Below, in pieces: positions 1 to 7,733 of a stretch of 33,382 nt of DNA. How positions within the stretch are numbered: position 1 is the first letter of the stretch; each line of letters starts with the position of its first letter. This DNA comes from Campylobacteraceae bacterium. Lineage in GTDB: Bacteria > Campylobacterota > Campylobacteria > Campylobacterales > Sulfurovaceae. Location of the stretch: assembly GCA_027055805.1 (NCBI GenBank), contig JALUMR010000081.1:1-33382 (forward strand). The letters are read 5' to 3'. The notes beneath the pieces are model-generated. The model did no database searches. It saw only the letters and a program-made list of their open reading frames with translations, and was not told the DNA's origin. The translations under genes were made by a program, and so were the position numbers.

Positions 1-67
1 CTATGAAGAGACCATCATAAACGATGGTGATACCATAGACATATTAGCACCAGTTCAAGGGGGATAA
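1..67 (+). CDS. thiS: ThiS sulfur carrier protein, C-terminal end (5' truncated by window)
   Basis: The reading frame from base 2 encodes 21 residues ending in ILAPVQGG and a TAA stop. A C-terminal Gly-Gly after a beta-strand is the hallmark of ThiS, the ubiquitin-like carrier whose C-terminus is thiocarboxylated and gives sulfur to thiazole synthase. The stop lies one base before the thiG start, and the run coding for Gly-Gly (GGGGGA) doubles as the ribosome binding site of thiG, so the two are translationally coupled. Only the tail is visible; the identity rests on the GG end plus the adjacent thiG. It is absent from the ORF track because of truncation. Confidence 0.85.
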   Translation, partial: YEETIINDGDTIDILAPVQGG

Positions 68-68
68 A

Positions 69-869
69 ATGAACAATACTAACGATACATGGGAAATAGG
101 TGGAAAAATTTTAAAAAGTAGAATGCTTATCGGTTCAGCACTCTACCCAAGCCCTGCCAATATGGAAGAGGCAATCAAAGAGAGTGAAGCCCAAATTGTT
201 ACCGTTGCTTTGCGTCGTCAATCGGCAGGTGAAGGTGGAGGAAACAACTTTTGGGACATTATTAAAGAGTTAAACATCAATGTTCTTCCCAACACAGCAG
301 GGTGTCACTCAGCCAAAGAGGCAATCACCACAGCACAAATGGCAAGAGAAGTCTTTGGAACAAACTGGATAAAACTTGAAGTCATAGGCGACCAATATAA
401 CCTACAACCCGACCCCTTTGAGACCGTAAAAGCTGCTGAAATCCTTGTTAAAGAGGGTTTTGAAGTCTTCCCTTACACTACCGATGATTTAGTTGTAGCT
501 AAACGCCTAGCCAATGTAGGGTGTAAAATTTTAATGCCATGGGGTTCACCTATTGGTTCAGGTCAAGGACTTATGAATCCAAGTAATCTAAAAGCGATTA
601 GAAAACAGTTTCCTGAACTAAAACTCATTGTAGATGCAGGAATCGGAAAACCAAGCGACGCAGTAGAAGCGATGCAGTTAGGGTATGATGGCATTTTACT
701 AAACTCTGCTATTGCATTAGCTCAAGACCCTATAAAAATGGCACAAGCCTTTAAATACGCCACCATATCAGGACGTTTAGGATATGAAGCAGGAACTATG
801 CAAAAACGTGAGTTTGCTAGTCCATCTACACCAACGGTGGGGACTCCTTTTTGGCATCAGTTTTCGTAA
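69..869 (+). CDS. thiG: Thiazole synthase ThiG
   Basis: ThiG condenses 1-deoxy-D-xylulose 5-phosphate, dehydroglycine and ThiS-bound sulfur into the thiazole phosphate of thiamine, as a cytosolic TIM-barrel enzyme. The 266 aa length is normal for the family. Visible family motifs are IVTVALRR (about 43-50), IKLEVIGD with the Schiff-base lysine at K102, the phosphate-binding run MPWGSPIGSGQG near 160-170, and GIGKPSDA followed by GILLNSAIA near 195-220. The ATG at 69 follows GGGGGAT with good spacing and sits 1 nt after the thiS stop. ThiH/ThiF partners are not seen downstream; the next gene is ispDF behind its own promoter, so this appears to be the last gene of a thiamine operon starting outside the window. 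Confidence 0.96.
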   Translation: MNNTNDTWEIGGKILKSRMLIGSALYPSPANMEEAIKESEAQIVTVALRRQSAGEGGGNNFWDIIKELNINVLPNTAGCHSAKEAITTAQMAREVFGTNWIKLEVIGDQYNLQPDPFETVKAAEILVKEGFEVFPYTTDDLVVAKRLANVGCKILMPWGSPIGSGQGLMNPSNLKAIRKQFPELKLIVDAGIGKPSDAVEAMQLGYDGILLNSAIALAQDPIKMAQAFKYATISGRLGYEAGTMQKREFASPSTPTVGTPFWHQFS

Positions 870-943
870 GTAGAAGAATGAGTTTAACAAAGAAAAATAG
901 ACAACAACAGTTTCTTATAAATTTTCACCAATAGGTGTAAAAA

Positions 944-966
944 AGTAACAATATTAAAGTGTTACA
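944..966. promoter_or_regulatory. Inverted pair of HP1021-type boxes upstream of ispDF
   Basis: AGTAACA and TGTTACA form an inverted repeat (GTAACA-9 nt-TGTTAC) 14 nt upstream of a TATAAT box. Read on its own strand, each half matches the published HP1021 recognition heptamer TGTT[T/A]C[T/A] of Helicobacter pylori. The second gene of the operon encodes an HP1021 homolog, so autoregulation is a natural reading. The palindrome is seen directly; the regulator assignment is inference. A single heptamer of this degeneracy is common by chance in AT-rich DNA, but two in inverted array at a promoter are not. Confidence 0.5.
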
Positions 967-980
967 AAAGGGAACCCGTG

Positions 981-1019
981 TATAATATAGTTACATTTTA
1001 TCTTATAAAGGAGTTCTAT
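981..1019 (+). promoter_or_regulatory. ispDF -10 box and ribosome binding site
   Basis: TATAAT at 981-986, preceded by TG, is a perfect -10 hexamer. A transcript would begin near 993. AAAGGAG at 1007-1013 lies 6 nt before the TTG at 1020. Together these argue that the GTG at 978 chosen by the ORF track lies upstream of the transcription start and that TTG-1020 is the real start. No good -35 is seen, which is usual for this phylum. Confidence 0.6.
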
Positions 1020-2156
1020 TTGTCAGATATCACACTGATACTTTTGGGTGCTGGTTCAGCCTCACGATTTGCTCTACCCCCGAAAAAACAGTGGTTATGG
1101 AGTGGCACTACACCACTTTGGCTACAAGTTACTAACAACTTTCAGGATGTTTATAACTTTAAAGAAACCATTATAGTATCATCTCAGGATGATATTCACT
1201 CTATGTCAAATTTTTCTGAGCATAGCTTTGTTCTTGGTGGTTCAAGCCGTCAAGAGTCACTAAAAAATGCACTTGAAAAAGTCTCTACACCTTTTGTTCT
1301 TGTTTCTGATATTGCTCGTTGTTGTCTCGATACTGAGATGATACAACGTGTAATTTCAGCAAAAAAGAACAAAACCTGTGTAGTTCCTACACTTAACATG
1401 GTTGATACACTCTATTTGGAAGGGGAACCAATAGATAGAGAAAAAGTAAAAATCATCCAAACACCTCAACTCTCTTGTACTACTACATTAAAAAAAGCAC
1501 TAGAGAGTAATGAAGAGTTTACCGATGATAGTTCAGCCATAGCTTCTCAAGGGGGAGAGGTTATTTTTGTAGAAGGTTCAACCAAAGCACATAAGTTAAC
1601 TACTGTTGAAGACCTGAAAAAGCTTCCCTGCATACAGCGACCATCTAGCAGAGCCTTAACAGGTTTTGGTATAGACATTCACCCTTTTGAAGAAGGAAAA
1701 CAGATGGTACTTTGTGGTGTGGAGATAGAGTCAAGCTTTGGCTTTAAAGCACATAGCGATGGGGATGTCGCTATTCATGCTCTTATCGACGCACTATTAG
1801 GAGCTGCTGGTTTAGGGGATATTGGTGAGTTTTATCCTGATACCTCAGATGAGTACAAAGGTGCTGACTCAAAAGAACTTCTAAAAGATACTGTGAAAAG
1901 ATTATCCGACCTTGGTTATGTGATAGGAAATGTTGATTTAACCATCATCGCACAGACTCCAAGACTGCTAAACTATAAAAAAACAATGCGATTTAGACTA
2001 GCAACACTACTCAACTTGACTCCAAACCTTGTAAATATTAAAGCAACTACAGCTGAAAAGCTTGGCTGGATTGGACGAAAAGAGGGAGTAGCTGTTGAAG
2101 CTGTTGCAACCCTATACTATTATGATTGGACACAAAATGAAAATTACCATAATTGA
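1020..2156 (+). CDS. ispDF: Bifunctional IspD/IspF isoprenoid enzyme
   Basis: This fused enzyme carries two steps of the MEP pathway: the N-terminal IspD half (about 1-200) makes CDP-methylerythritol and the C-terminal IspF half (about 212-378) makes the cyclodiphosphate. IspD marks are LLGAGSASRF with PKKQW, SDIAR, QTPQL and the lysine in HKLTTVEDL. IspF marks are GFGIDIHPF (metal-binding D-x-H), AHSDGD, GAAGLGDIGEFYPD and the closing KATTAEKLGWIGRKEG. The fusion is typical of Campylobacterota. The start is taken as TTG-1020 (378 aa) because of the AAAGGAG site; the ORF-track GTG-978 precedes the probable transcription start. The 3' end overlaps the response-regulator gene by 20 nt, so the genes are co-transcribed. 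Confidence 0.95.
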   Translation: MSDITLILLGAGSASRFALPPKKQWLWSGTTPLWLQVTNNFQDVYNFKETIIVSSQDDIHSMSNFSEHSFVLGGSSRQESLKNALEKVSTPFVLVSDIARCCLDTEMIQRVISAKKNKTCVVPTLNMVDTLYLEGEPIDREKVKIIQTPQLSCTTTLKKALESNEEFTDDSSAIASQGGEVIFVEGSTKAHKLTTVEDLKKLPCIQRPSSRALTGFGIDIHPFEEGKQMVLCGVEIESSFGFKAHSDGDVAIHALIDALLGAAGLGDIGEFYPDTSDEYKGADSKELLKDTVKRLSDLGYVIGNVDLTIIAQTPRLLNYKKTMRFRLATLLNLTPNLVNIKATTAEKLGWIGRKEGVAVEAVATLYYYDWTQNENYHN

Positions 2157-3021
2157 AAACGAGCTATATCTGGCTCAAAGTATATCGACAAAGCTTAATC
2201 AGAGTGGATATGAAACTGAGGTTTACTCCTCCATTAAAGAAGCTATTGCAACAAGTACAGGAGATGCTTATCTTCTTTCCACCAATCTACCTGGTCAAAA
2301 CTTTAACTCTCTCATTACAAAATATAAAGAGAAAATCATTATTTTAATGGTCTCTTATATTAATAATGACACCGTTGCTGCCCCACTTAAACTTGGAGCC
2401 AATGACTACATTGTTAAACCTTTCATGATAGAAGAGTTACAAAGAAAAATTGAGCATTATAAAGAATATCAAACACTAAAAAAGTACAAGAACCTTTATA
2501 AAGAGTACAATGAATACCTACTTCAAGATATTGTTATAAAAGATGATATTAGTAAAATAACAACACCTCTTGTGGTTCAGACCAACTATGTTAAACTCAT
2601 TGATAAACTTGCATTTGAGTATGCAAAAGTACAAAATAGAGTTCTTGTATTTGTTCCACTCAATACAAAAGAGTGGAAAAGTAAAATAGAGAATGCTAAC
2701 CCTAAATATATTCTCTATGTTTCTGATTTGCAAACGCTTAAAAAAGCAGAAAGAGAGCAACTTTTCACACTGCTTGAAAACCGTCAGTTTATTATGTCAA
2801 CCACATCAGAGATTGAAACTCCTTATGCAACCATAGAGATTAATACAGATAACAAACTCTATGACCAAAATGAGATTTTGACTATTGATGATTATGTTAA
2901 GTTTATTGTTAACAATTTTCAATACCAATACCCCGATACAGAGCTTTCTAAAAAATTAGGAATTTCACGAAAAAGTTTATGGGAAAAAAGGAAAAAGTAT
3001 GGCATCTTCAAGAAAAAATAA
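2137..3021 (+). CDS. HP1021-type orphan response regulator without phospho-acceptor Asp
   Basis: The 294 aa protein has a CheY-like N-terminal domain (about 1-115), a middle region of unknown fold (about 120-260) and a C-terminal Fis-type helix-turn-helix (LSKKLGISRKSLWEKRKK). The switch lysine is present (YIVKPF, K94), but the phospho-acceptor Asp is replaced: LLSTNLPG has Ser48 where LD..LPG is expected. The Cj1607-Cj1610-like gene order identifies it as the HP1021/Cj1608 homolog, a regulator of oriC and metabolism in Helicobacter. The translated protein contains no cysteine, unlike H. pylori HP1021, whose cysteines take part in redox sensing. I chose ATG-2137 over the ORF-track ATG-2095 because the receiver beta-1 strand begins at MKITIIENE. 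It overlaps ispDF by 20 nt and the next gene by 23 nt. Confidence 0.88.
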   Translation: MKITIIENELYLAQSISTKLNQSGYETEVYSSIKEAIATSTGDAYLLSTNLPGQNFNSLITKYKEKIIILMVSYINNDTVAAPLKLGANDYIVKPFMIEELQRKIEHYKEYQTLKKYKNLYKEYNEYLLQDIVIKDDISKITTPLVVQTNYVKLIDKLAFEYAKVQNRVLVFVPLNTKEWKSKIENANPKYILYVSDLQTLKKAEREQLFTLLENRQFIMSTTSEIETPYATIEINTDNKLYDQNEILTIDDYVKFIVNNFQYQYPDTELSKKLGISRKSLWEKRKKYGIFKKK

Positions 3022-4189
3022 TCAACTATACCTCGATGCAGAGGCTCTTTCTACTTTAGCATTAGTACAGGAGGGACTTATATCTCCAGTAACAAAATTA
3101 ATGAACAAAGCAGAAGCTATGGAAGTTGCTAAAACAAAAATGTATAAAGGTGTTCCGTTTCCTTTCTCTTTTGTCTTAGCACCAAGTGGCAAAAGAAATG
3201 AAGAGTGTTTAAAGAAAGCATCTAAAGGTGATATTTTAGAATTACTACATCAAGAAAAAGTTGTAGGAACATTAGTCGTTGATGAAACTTTTGATATAGA
3301 TATAAATCAAAGACTTAACTGTATCTTTGGAACATCTGACACCTCTCACCCTGGTGTAAAAAGCACCATAGGAAGACTTGGAAAAATCGCTGTTTGTGGT
3401 GAATATACCGTCAAATATCCACTCATAGCTGGTTCTAAAAAACAGGTTCAATCAATGATAAAAGAGAAAGGTGCTAAAACCGTTTCTGCCTTAATGTTGG
3501 CTGCAAACCCTTTAAATAGAGCTCATGAAAGAATGATTCGTCAAGCACTTGATAAGTCAGATCTTGTAGTACTCTTTTTACTAAAACCATTTCAAGGAAA
3601 TGGTCTTCGATATGATATACGACATGAAGCTCTCTTTACATTTATAGAGAATTTTTTACCACAAAATAGAGTGATAGTTGTTCCTTTAGAAAACTCTTAC
3701 ATTTTTGCTGGGTACAATGAACTTGTACTTGATGCCTTGGTTGCAAAAAACTATGGTTGTACACGTCTAATTATTGGGAACCATCACTCAGGTTTGGGAT
3801 TACACTATGATAAGGATAAATTAAACTCTATCTTTGATACCTCAAAAGATATTAAAATAGAGATTACAACCGTAGAACAATACGTTTACTGTAATAAGTG
3901 TAGAACCTTGGTGAGTAAAAGTACTTGTCCTCATGGACAACACCACCATATACACTATCATACGCCTTCTATTTTACAACTCATAAAAGTAGGAATGATG
4001 CCTCCATCTGTTTTGGTTAGAAGAGAAGTATCAGCAAGTGTATTAAATGCCCTATTCCCTGATAGATTTGAAAATCTTCAAGGACTTTATGATTCACTTA
4101 TGCCAAATGATGGTCTAATAGAAGAGCATAATGAAGAGGATTTCTATATTAACCTAATGAACCTCTATCAAACAACTTCGTTGACCTAA
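2999..4189 (+). CDS. ATP-sulfurylase family protein with altered active site
   Basis: At 396 aa it has the whole ATP-sulfurylase layout: PUA-like N-terminal domain (about 1-160), nucleotidyltransferase domain (about 162-290), a zinc-site segment with C298, C301, C310 and nearby His (YCNKC...TCPHG), and a terminal RxxLxxGxxPPxxxxRREV-like stretch. ATP sulfurylase makes adenosine phosphosulfate. However, the canonical QxRNPxHRAH motif reads LAANPLNRAH (167-176), losing Gln, Arg and the first His, and GRDHAG reads GNHHSG (260-265). Residues known to bind sulfate and ATP are therefore missing, and sulfate activation is doubtful. The gene is in the position of C. jejuni Cj1609, annotated sulfate adenylyltransferase. 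It overlaps the regulator by 23 nt and is 14 nt from pgpA. A different nucleotidylated substrate is possible. Confidence 0.85.
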   Translation: MASSRKNNQLYLDAEALSTLALVQEGLISPVTKLMNKAEAMEVAKTKMYKGVPFPFSFVLAPSGKRNEECLKKASKGDILELLHQEKVVGTLVVDETFDIDINQRLNCIFGTSDTSHPGVKSTIGRLGKIAVCGEYTVKYPLIAGSKKQVQSMIKEKGAKTVSALMLAANPLNRAHERMIRQALDKSDLVVLFLLKPFQGNGLRYDIRHEALFTFIENFLPQNRVIVVPLENSYIFAGYNELVLDALVAKNYGCTRLIIGNHHSGLGLHYDKDKLNSIFDTSKDIKIEITTVEQYVYCNKCRTLVSKSTCPHGQHHHIHYHTPSILQLIKVGMMPPSVLVRREVSASVLNALFPDRFENLQGLYDSLMPNDGLIEEHNEEDFYINLMNLYQTTSLT

Positions 4190-4203
4190 CAACAGGATAA
4201 ACC

Positions 4204-4695
4204 ATGACACTAAACAGACTTTTTATAACATTTGGAGGCTCGGGCTTAGCACCCAAGGCTCCAGGAACTGCAGGTTCTTTAGCTGCACTTATAGTAGGTA
4301 TTCTTCTTCTTCAAGTTATGCCTATTGCTACTCTTTTCATGATTACCCTTGCCATTACCATCATAGGTATCTTTGAGATAAACAAATATGAAAAAGAGAC
4401 AGGAACCCATGATGACAAAAGCATCGTCATAGACGAAGTAGTAGGTATGTGGATAGCCCTGATGATGGCACTAGGTACAGCTAAATCATTAGATTTTCCT
4501 TATGCTACTGAACTTGCCATAGTTGGTTCATTTGCAGCCTTTAGACTTTTTGATATTTGGAAGCCTTCATTTATAGGTACCATTGACCAAAAGGTTAAAG
4601 GTGGACTAGGAGTAATAGGCGACGATGTTGTTGCAGGAATAGCAGGAGGAATGCTTACTGTTCTTGTTTTGACTGGGATTGGGAAAATATTTTAA
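4204..4695 (+). CDS. pgpA: Phosphatidylglycerophosphatase A
   Basis: PgpA removes the phosphate from phosphatidylglycerophosphate at the inner membrane, giving phosphatidylglycerol. At 163 aa it has the normal length. The family signatures are all visible: GSGLAPKAPGTAGSLAAL near the N-terminus, the acidic DEVVGMW (about 77-83), and RLFDIWKPSFIGTIDQ with GDDVVAG in the C-terminal third. Hydrophobic segments lie around 24-52, 80-90, 100-116 and 140-158. It is the last gene of the ispDF operon, with ATG 14 nt after the previous stop and a weak AGGA site. It converges on the GTPase gene at 4851. Confidence 0.94.
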   Translation: MTLNRLFITFGGSGLAPKAPGTAGSLAALIVGILLLQVMPIATLFMITLAITIIGIFEINKYEKETGTHDDKSIVIDEVVGMWIALMMALGTAKSLDFPYATELAIVGSFAAFRLFDIWKPSFIGTIDQKVKGGLGVIGDDVVAGIAGGMLTVLVLTGIGKIF

Positions 4696-4804
4696 CCAAT
4701 TCGTAGGCTGTTTTCCCTTGACTACACACTAATACCATTGAATTAAGCATAAAATAGTTCGGGTATAAACACGTCGATTCCGAAAAATAAGCATTGCATA
4801 TATG

Positions 4805-4826
4805 GAACCGAGGCTTCAGCCTCGTT
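4805..4826. repeat. REP-like palindrome between convergent genes
   Basis: The 155-bp gap between pgpA and the GTPase gene holds a perfect 6-bp stem CGAGGC-TTCA-GCCTCG preceded by GGAAC. The layout GGAACCG + GGCTTCAGCC resembles the arms of the element at 9326-9376 (GGAACCG + GGCTTTAGCC on the minus strand). It has no T-tract but could slow transcription from both sides. The copies at 4728-4745 (ACCATTGAATTAA) and 4827-4838 (TTAATTCATTGG) form a loose outer inverted repeat around it. Confidence 0.5.
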
Positions 4827-4850
4827 AATTCATTGGCATTGGACTACACC

Positions 4851-6269
4851 CTACAACAACCCTAAAAAGCTCTCTTTTAAAACCTTTTTATAGGCTTTTA
4901 AATCTTCCTCTTTAGGTTCGTCTCCTTTTCGTAAAGAAACGTGTACTTTCTCTAAAGTTTTACGCATGTCACTGTTTATAATCTGTTCGGTTAAAAACTC
5001 TTCCTGCTCTAAGTCAATATCACCTCTCATGGCATGTGAGCGTTTGGCTATAACCGAAGCATGGTAGAGTGAACGTCCTAATAGTATGTAAGGAAAATTT
5101 AAATTTTTCATGGGACCTACACTTAATTCTCTTTTTCCTATACTCTGCCCTAAAACTTTTACCTCATATAGGTTGTCAAAGCCCATCATAGCACCTACTC
5201 CACCTACAGCTCCACCAATGATGGAACCTAAAAAGAGACTGCCACCACCTAGAAGTAGGTCAATACCCAAACCACCCATAGCACCAGCAGAGGCACCTGT
5301 AATAATAAGCTGTTGTTGACTAAGACCAAAAATAGAAGCACTCTCTTTTGAAAAAAGACCCACATTGTCTAAAACCAACATATTTTCAACTTTTTCTATG
5401 CTTCTATGGTTCCAAATGCTCTCTATATTTTTCTCTTGCTCTTTTTCAAACTTGATTATCTTTTGTCGGTAAAAGAGCTTTAGCTTCTCTTCCTCTTTAT
5501 CTGTTGCTGACTCACCTACTATTTTTTGTCTATGAACATAGGAGAGTGTTTTAAGCATATTTGAGACGATAGAATCTACAGTCTGCTCTACTTTTTGTTG
5601 CTGTAAATCTTCTAAAACTTTTATGGCTACCTTAATGGGCTTTGTCCACTCCTCTTTGAGTTGTGACATACTATCTAACAGCTCTATATGGTCTCTAAAG
5701 GTTGCTTTTATAGGATTAAAGGTTCTTACCATTCTAAAGTAGTGACCTAAGGCATTTTTCCACTGCTCTGTATAGTTCTCTTCTCCAATAAGGTTCAAAA
5801 TAGCCATAGAGGGTTGCCCACACCAACGTAAAATTTCCATTTCAGTTTCATATTCAGAACCATAAGGTTTAGAGGCATCAACCACATAGATAATCCCTGC
5901 TCCATTCATAATAGGTTCAAGTAACTCTATCTCATCTATAAAGCGTTCATCCCCTCGATGTGTAGCTATAAATGCTCGAACCACATCACCCTTTTTATCA
6001 GCAGAGACAGGTGCTTGTTCATTTAACCATGACAAGACCCGTCTGGCTCTTTGAAAGCCTGGGGTATCAAAAAGTTCATAGATAATCTTTCCATCTACTT
6101 TTAGAGGGAAGCCTCTTTTAACTTGTGTGGTGCCGGGAGTATCCCCTATCTGTACCGAATCATCAAGTGCCAAAGAAGAAACAATAGAACTTTTACCTTT
6201 ATTGGGATGACCTACTACAGCAAACTTAGGATACTCATTATTTAAAGACTCTTCTTTTCTATACATCAA
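4851..6269 (-). CDS. GTPase with DUF3482 C-terminal domain
   Basis: An Era/HSR1-like G domain fills the first third: P-loop GHPNKGKSS (20-28), switch I region GDTPGTT (42-48), switch II FDTPG (67-71) and a G4-like NLIG (159-162) in place of NKxD. A charged, probably helical stretch (about 205-300) follows, then a glycine-zipper segment (about 325-363; GASAGAMGGLG, GSIIGGAVGGVG) that could sit in or on a membrane, and a 110-residue tail. This is the GTPase-plus-DUF3482 family; no molecular role is established that I know of. It overlaps the upstream DUF2868 gene by 11 nt, a pairing known in other proteobacteria, which suggests a membrane-anchored GTPase complex. The start ATG lies inside the upstream gene; M2 is an equal choice. 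Confidence 0.85.
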   Translation of the reverse strand: MMYRKEESLNNEYPKFAVVGHPNKGKSSIVSSLALDDSVQIGDTPGTTQVKRGFPLKVDGKIIYELFDTPGFQRARRVLSWLNEQAPVSADKKGDVVRAFIATHRGDERFIDEIELLEPIMNGAGIIYVVDASKPYGSEYETEMEILRWCGQPSMAILNLIGEENYTEQWKNALGHYFRMVRTFNPIKATFRDHIELLDSMSQLKEEWTKPIKVAIKVLEDLQQQKVEQTVDSIVSNMLKTLSYVHRQKIVGESATDKEEEKLKLFYRQKIIKFEKEQEKNIESIWNHRSIEKVENMLVLDNVGLFSKESASIFGLSQQQLIITGASAGAMGGLGIDLLLGGGSLFLGSIIGGAVGGVGAMMGFDNLYEVKVLGQSIGKRELSVGPMKNLNFPYILLGRSLYHASVIAKRSHAMRGDIDLEQEEFLTEQIINSDMRKTLEKVHVSLRKGDEPKEEDLKAYKKVLKESFLGLL

Positions 6270-7671
6270 TAACCCATACCTTTTTAGATTTTAAACCCTG
6301 TATTTTTCGTTTCCATATGGCTATTTCTCGCTCATCACTCTCATAGTTTCGCCCTACTGTACCTAGGGGATAAACTTGAATCTCTCGAATATTATCATTA
6401 GCTAAAAGATCTTCTAAAAAATCTACAAAATCCATGGTAGGAGGCTCCCATGATTTAACATACAAAAGAACTTCATCCTTTGCCTCTTTGGCTACTTTTT
6501 GGTCATCTAAAAAGGAGTTACTCCCTCCTACAATACTTATATTTGAAGAGCTAATACTCTTAGCATCGTTAAGTAGTAAGATTTCATCATTTGAGAAGTT
6601 CCAACCAATAATGCTCTTATAAATCTTAGCCACATCATGGGCGACCTGTTCATCACTCTCTTTTACAATCTCTAAATGCTTCTCCTCTTTAGGAGACTTA
6701 GTAGAGACAAAAGGTGTATTAAACTCTCTTAATAACTTCTCTACTCCATCAAGCTCTAAAAAATCTTTTTCCAGTTGTTTTTGGAAACCATAATGCGTTG
6801 CCAACCAAAGTAAAAAACGTAAGAAAATGGCATAAAAAAGTGTAACCATTGCTAAGTACTTCCACCAAGCACCCAGTTTGTCTGCATTTTGTATCATGTG
6901 AGTATTGAGGTTTTCACCCAATCTATAGTAGTGACTCATCTCAATAAGTTCTACAGAAGGAATAGCAGAAGGTAAAATATGCCCCCATGGAAACCCTATA
7001 GAAGCTAAAAGTTTAAAAAAGCCAATATCTGTAACATTCAAGGTGGTACTCCATGAAAAAGCAATATCTTTTGAAACAACTATCACTAAAAGAGCAAAGA
7101 GAAGTCCTATCGAAAAAAGTAATGAAAAAAGTTGTAGCCTACTCATAAACATCCATTTTTTCAATTCATCAGAAAAAAGAGTATTAAAGGTATCTATTTT
7201 ATCTCTAAATGAGAAAAAATTTAATATTGTCTCAATCCAATGTAAAGGGAAAAAGAGTGAAAGTGCATTGAAAACCGTTCCCGAACCTAGTAGGGAAACC
7301 ATAGATATAATCATAGAGAGCGAGGGGATAACCATCGCAAAGAGAAGATAATAGATAACATTCACTGGAGCATGACCACTATAACTCAATAGCCCTAAAC
7401 CAGCCAAAAATCCAAAAATCAAGGAGAACAGTCCTACAAAATTACTCAAAATAGAAAACTTTTGTAAAAGTGTTTTAGTTTCAGATTTTTTACTTATCCT
7501 AAAGCTATTTTTCTCCATCCATATAAGGAGTATCTGCTTAGGGTTTGGAAGTGAAGCTTCATGCTTAAGTGCAAAAAGCCTGTTCTCTTCGTGCGTTCCT
7601 CTGTACTCATTTAAAAGTTCAGAGAAGTTAAGATAGGATTTAATAGAAATTTTACTGTTTTTTTTATACAT
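6259..7671 (-). CDS. DUF2868 membrane protein, partner of the GTPase
   Basis: The 470 aa protein has four predicted membrane segments (about 76-96, 104-128, 178-199, 271-291), a periplasmic or luminal stretch between the third and fourth, and a soluble C-terminal half (about 300-470) with alternating beta/alpha pattern (EILLLNDAKS, VLLYVKSWEPP, VWVIDV). Marks I associate with DUF2868 are AFSWSTTL (204-211) and NADKLGAWWKYL followed by FLRFLLWLATHYG (262-295). Function is unknown. The stop codon lies inside the start of the GTPase/DUF3482 gene, so the two products are made together. The ATG at 7671 has only a weak AAAG ahead of it. No promoter stands out in the 62 bp upstream. Confidence 0.82.
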   Translation of the reverse strand: MYKKNSKISIKSYLNFSELLNEYRGTHEENRLFALKHEASLPNPKQILLIWMEKNSFRISKKSETKTLLQKFSILSNFVGLFSLIFGFLAGLGLLSYSGHAPVNVIYYLLFAMVIPSLSMIISMVSLLGSGTVFNALSLFFPLHWIETILNFFSFRDKIDTFNTLFSDELKKWMFMSRLQLFSLLFSIGLLFALLVIVVSKDIAFSWSTTLNVTDIGFFKLLASIGFPWGHILPSAIPSVELIEMSHYYRLGENLNTHMIQNADKLGAWWKYLAMVTLFYAIFLRFLLWLATHYGFQKQLEKDFLELDGVEKLLREFNTPFVSTKSPKEEKHLEIVKESDEQVAHDVAKIYKSIIGWNFSNDEILLLNDAKSISSSNISIVGGSNSFLDDQKVAKEAKDEVLLYVKSWEPPTMDFVDFLEDLLANDNIREIQVYPLGTVGRNYESDEREIAIWKRKIQGLKSKKVWVIDV

Positions 7672-7733
7672 GTATGGCTTTATATTTTTAAATTATTATA
7701 CCAAAATCTAGTAGATAAAAAAATGTTCTACGC

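Noticed and set aside
978-1019. GTG-978 start for ispDF
   Set aside because: It lies ahead of the TATAAT box, has no RBS, and the next in-frame TTG has AAAGGAG at ideal distance.
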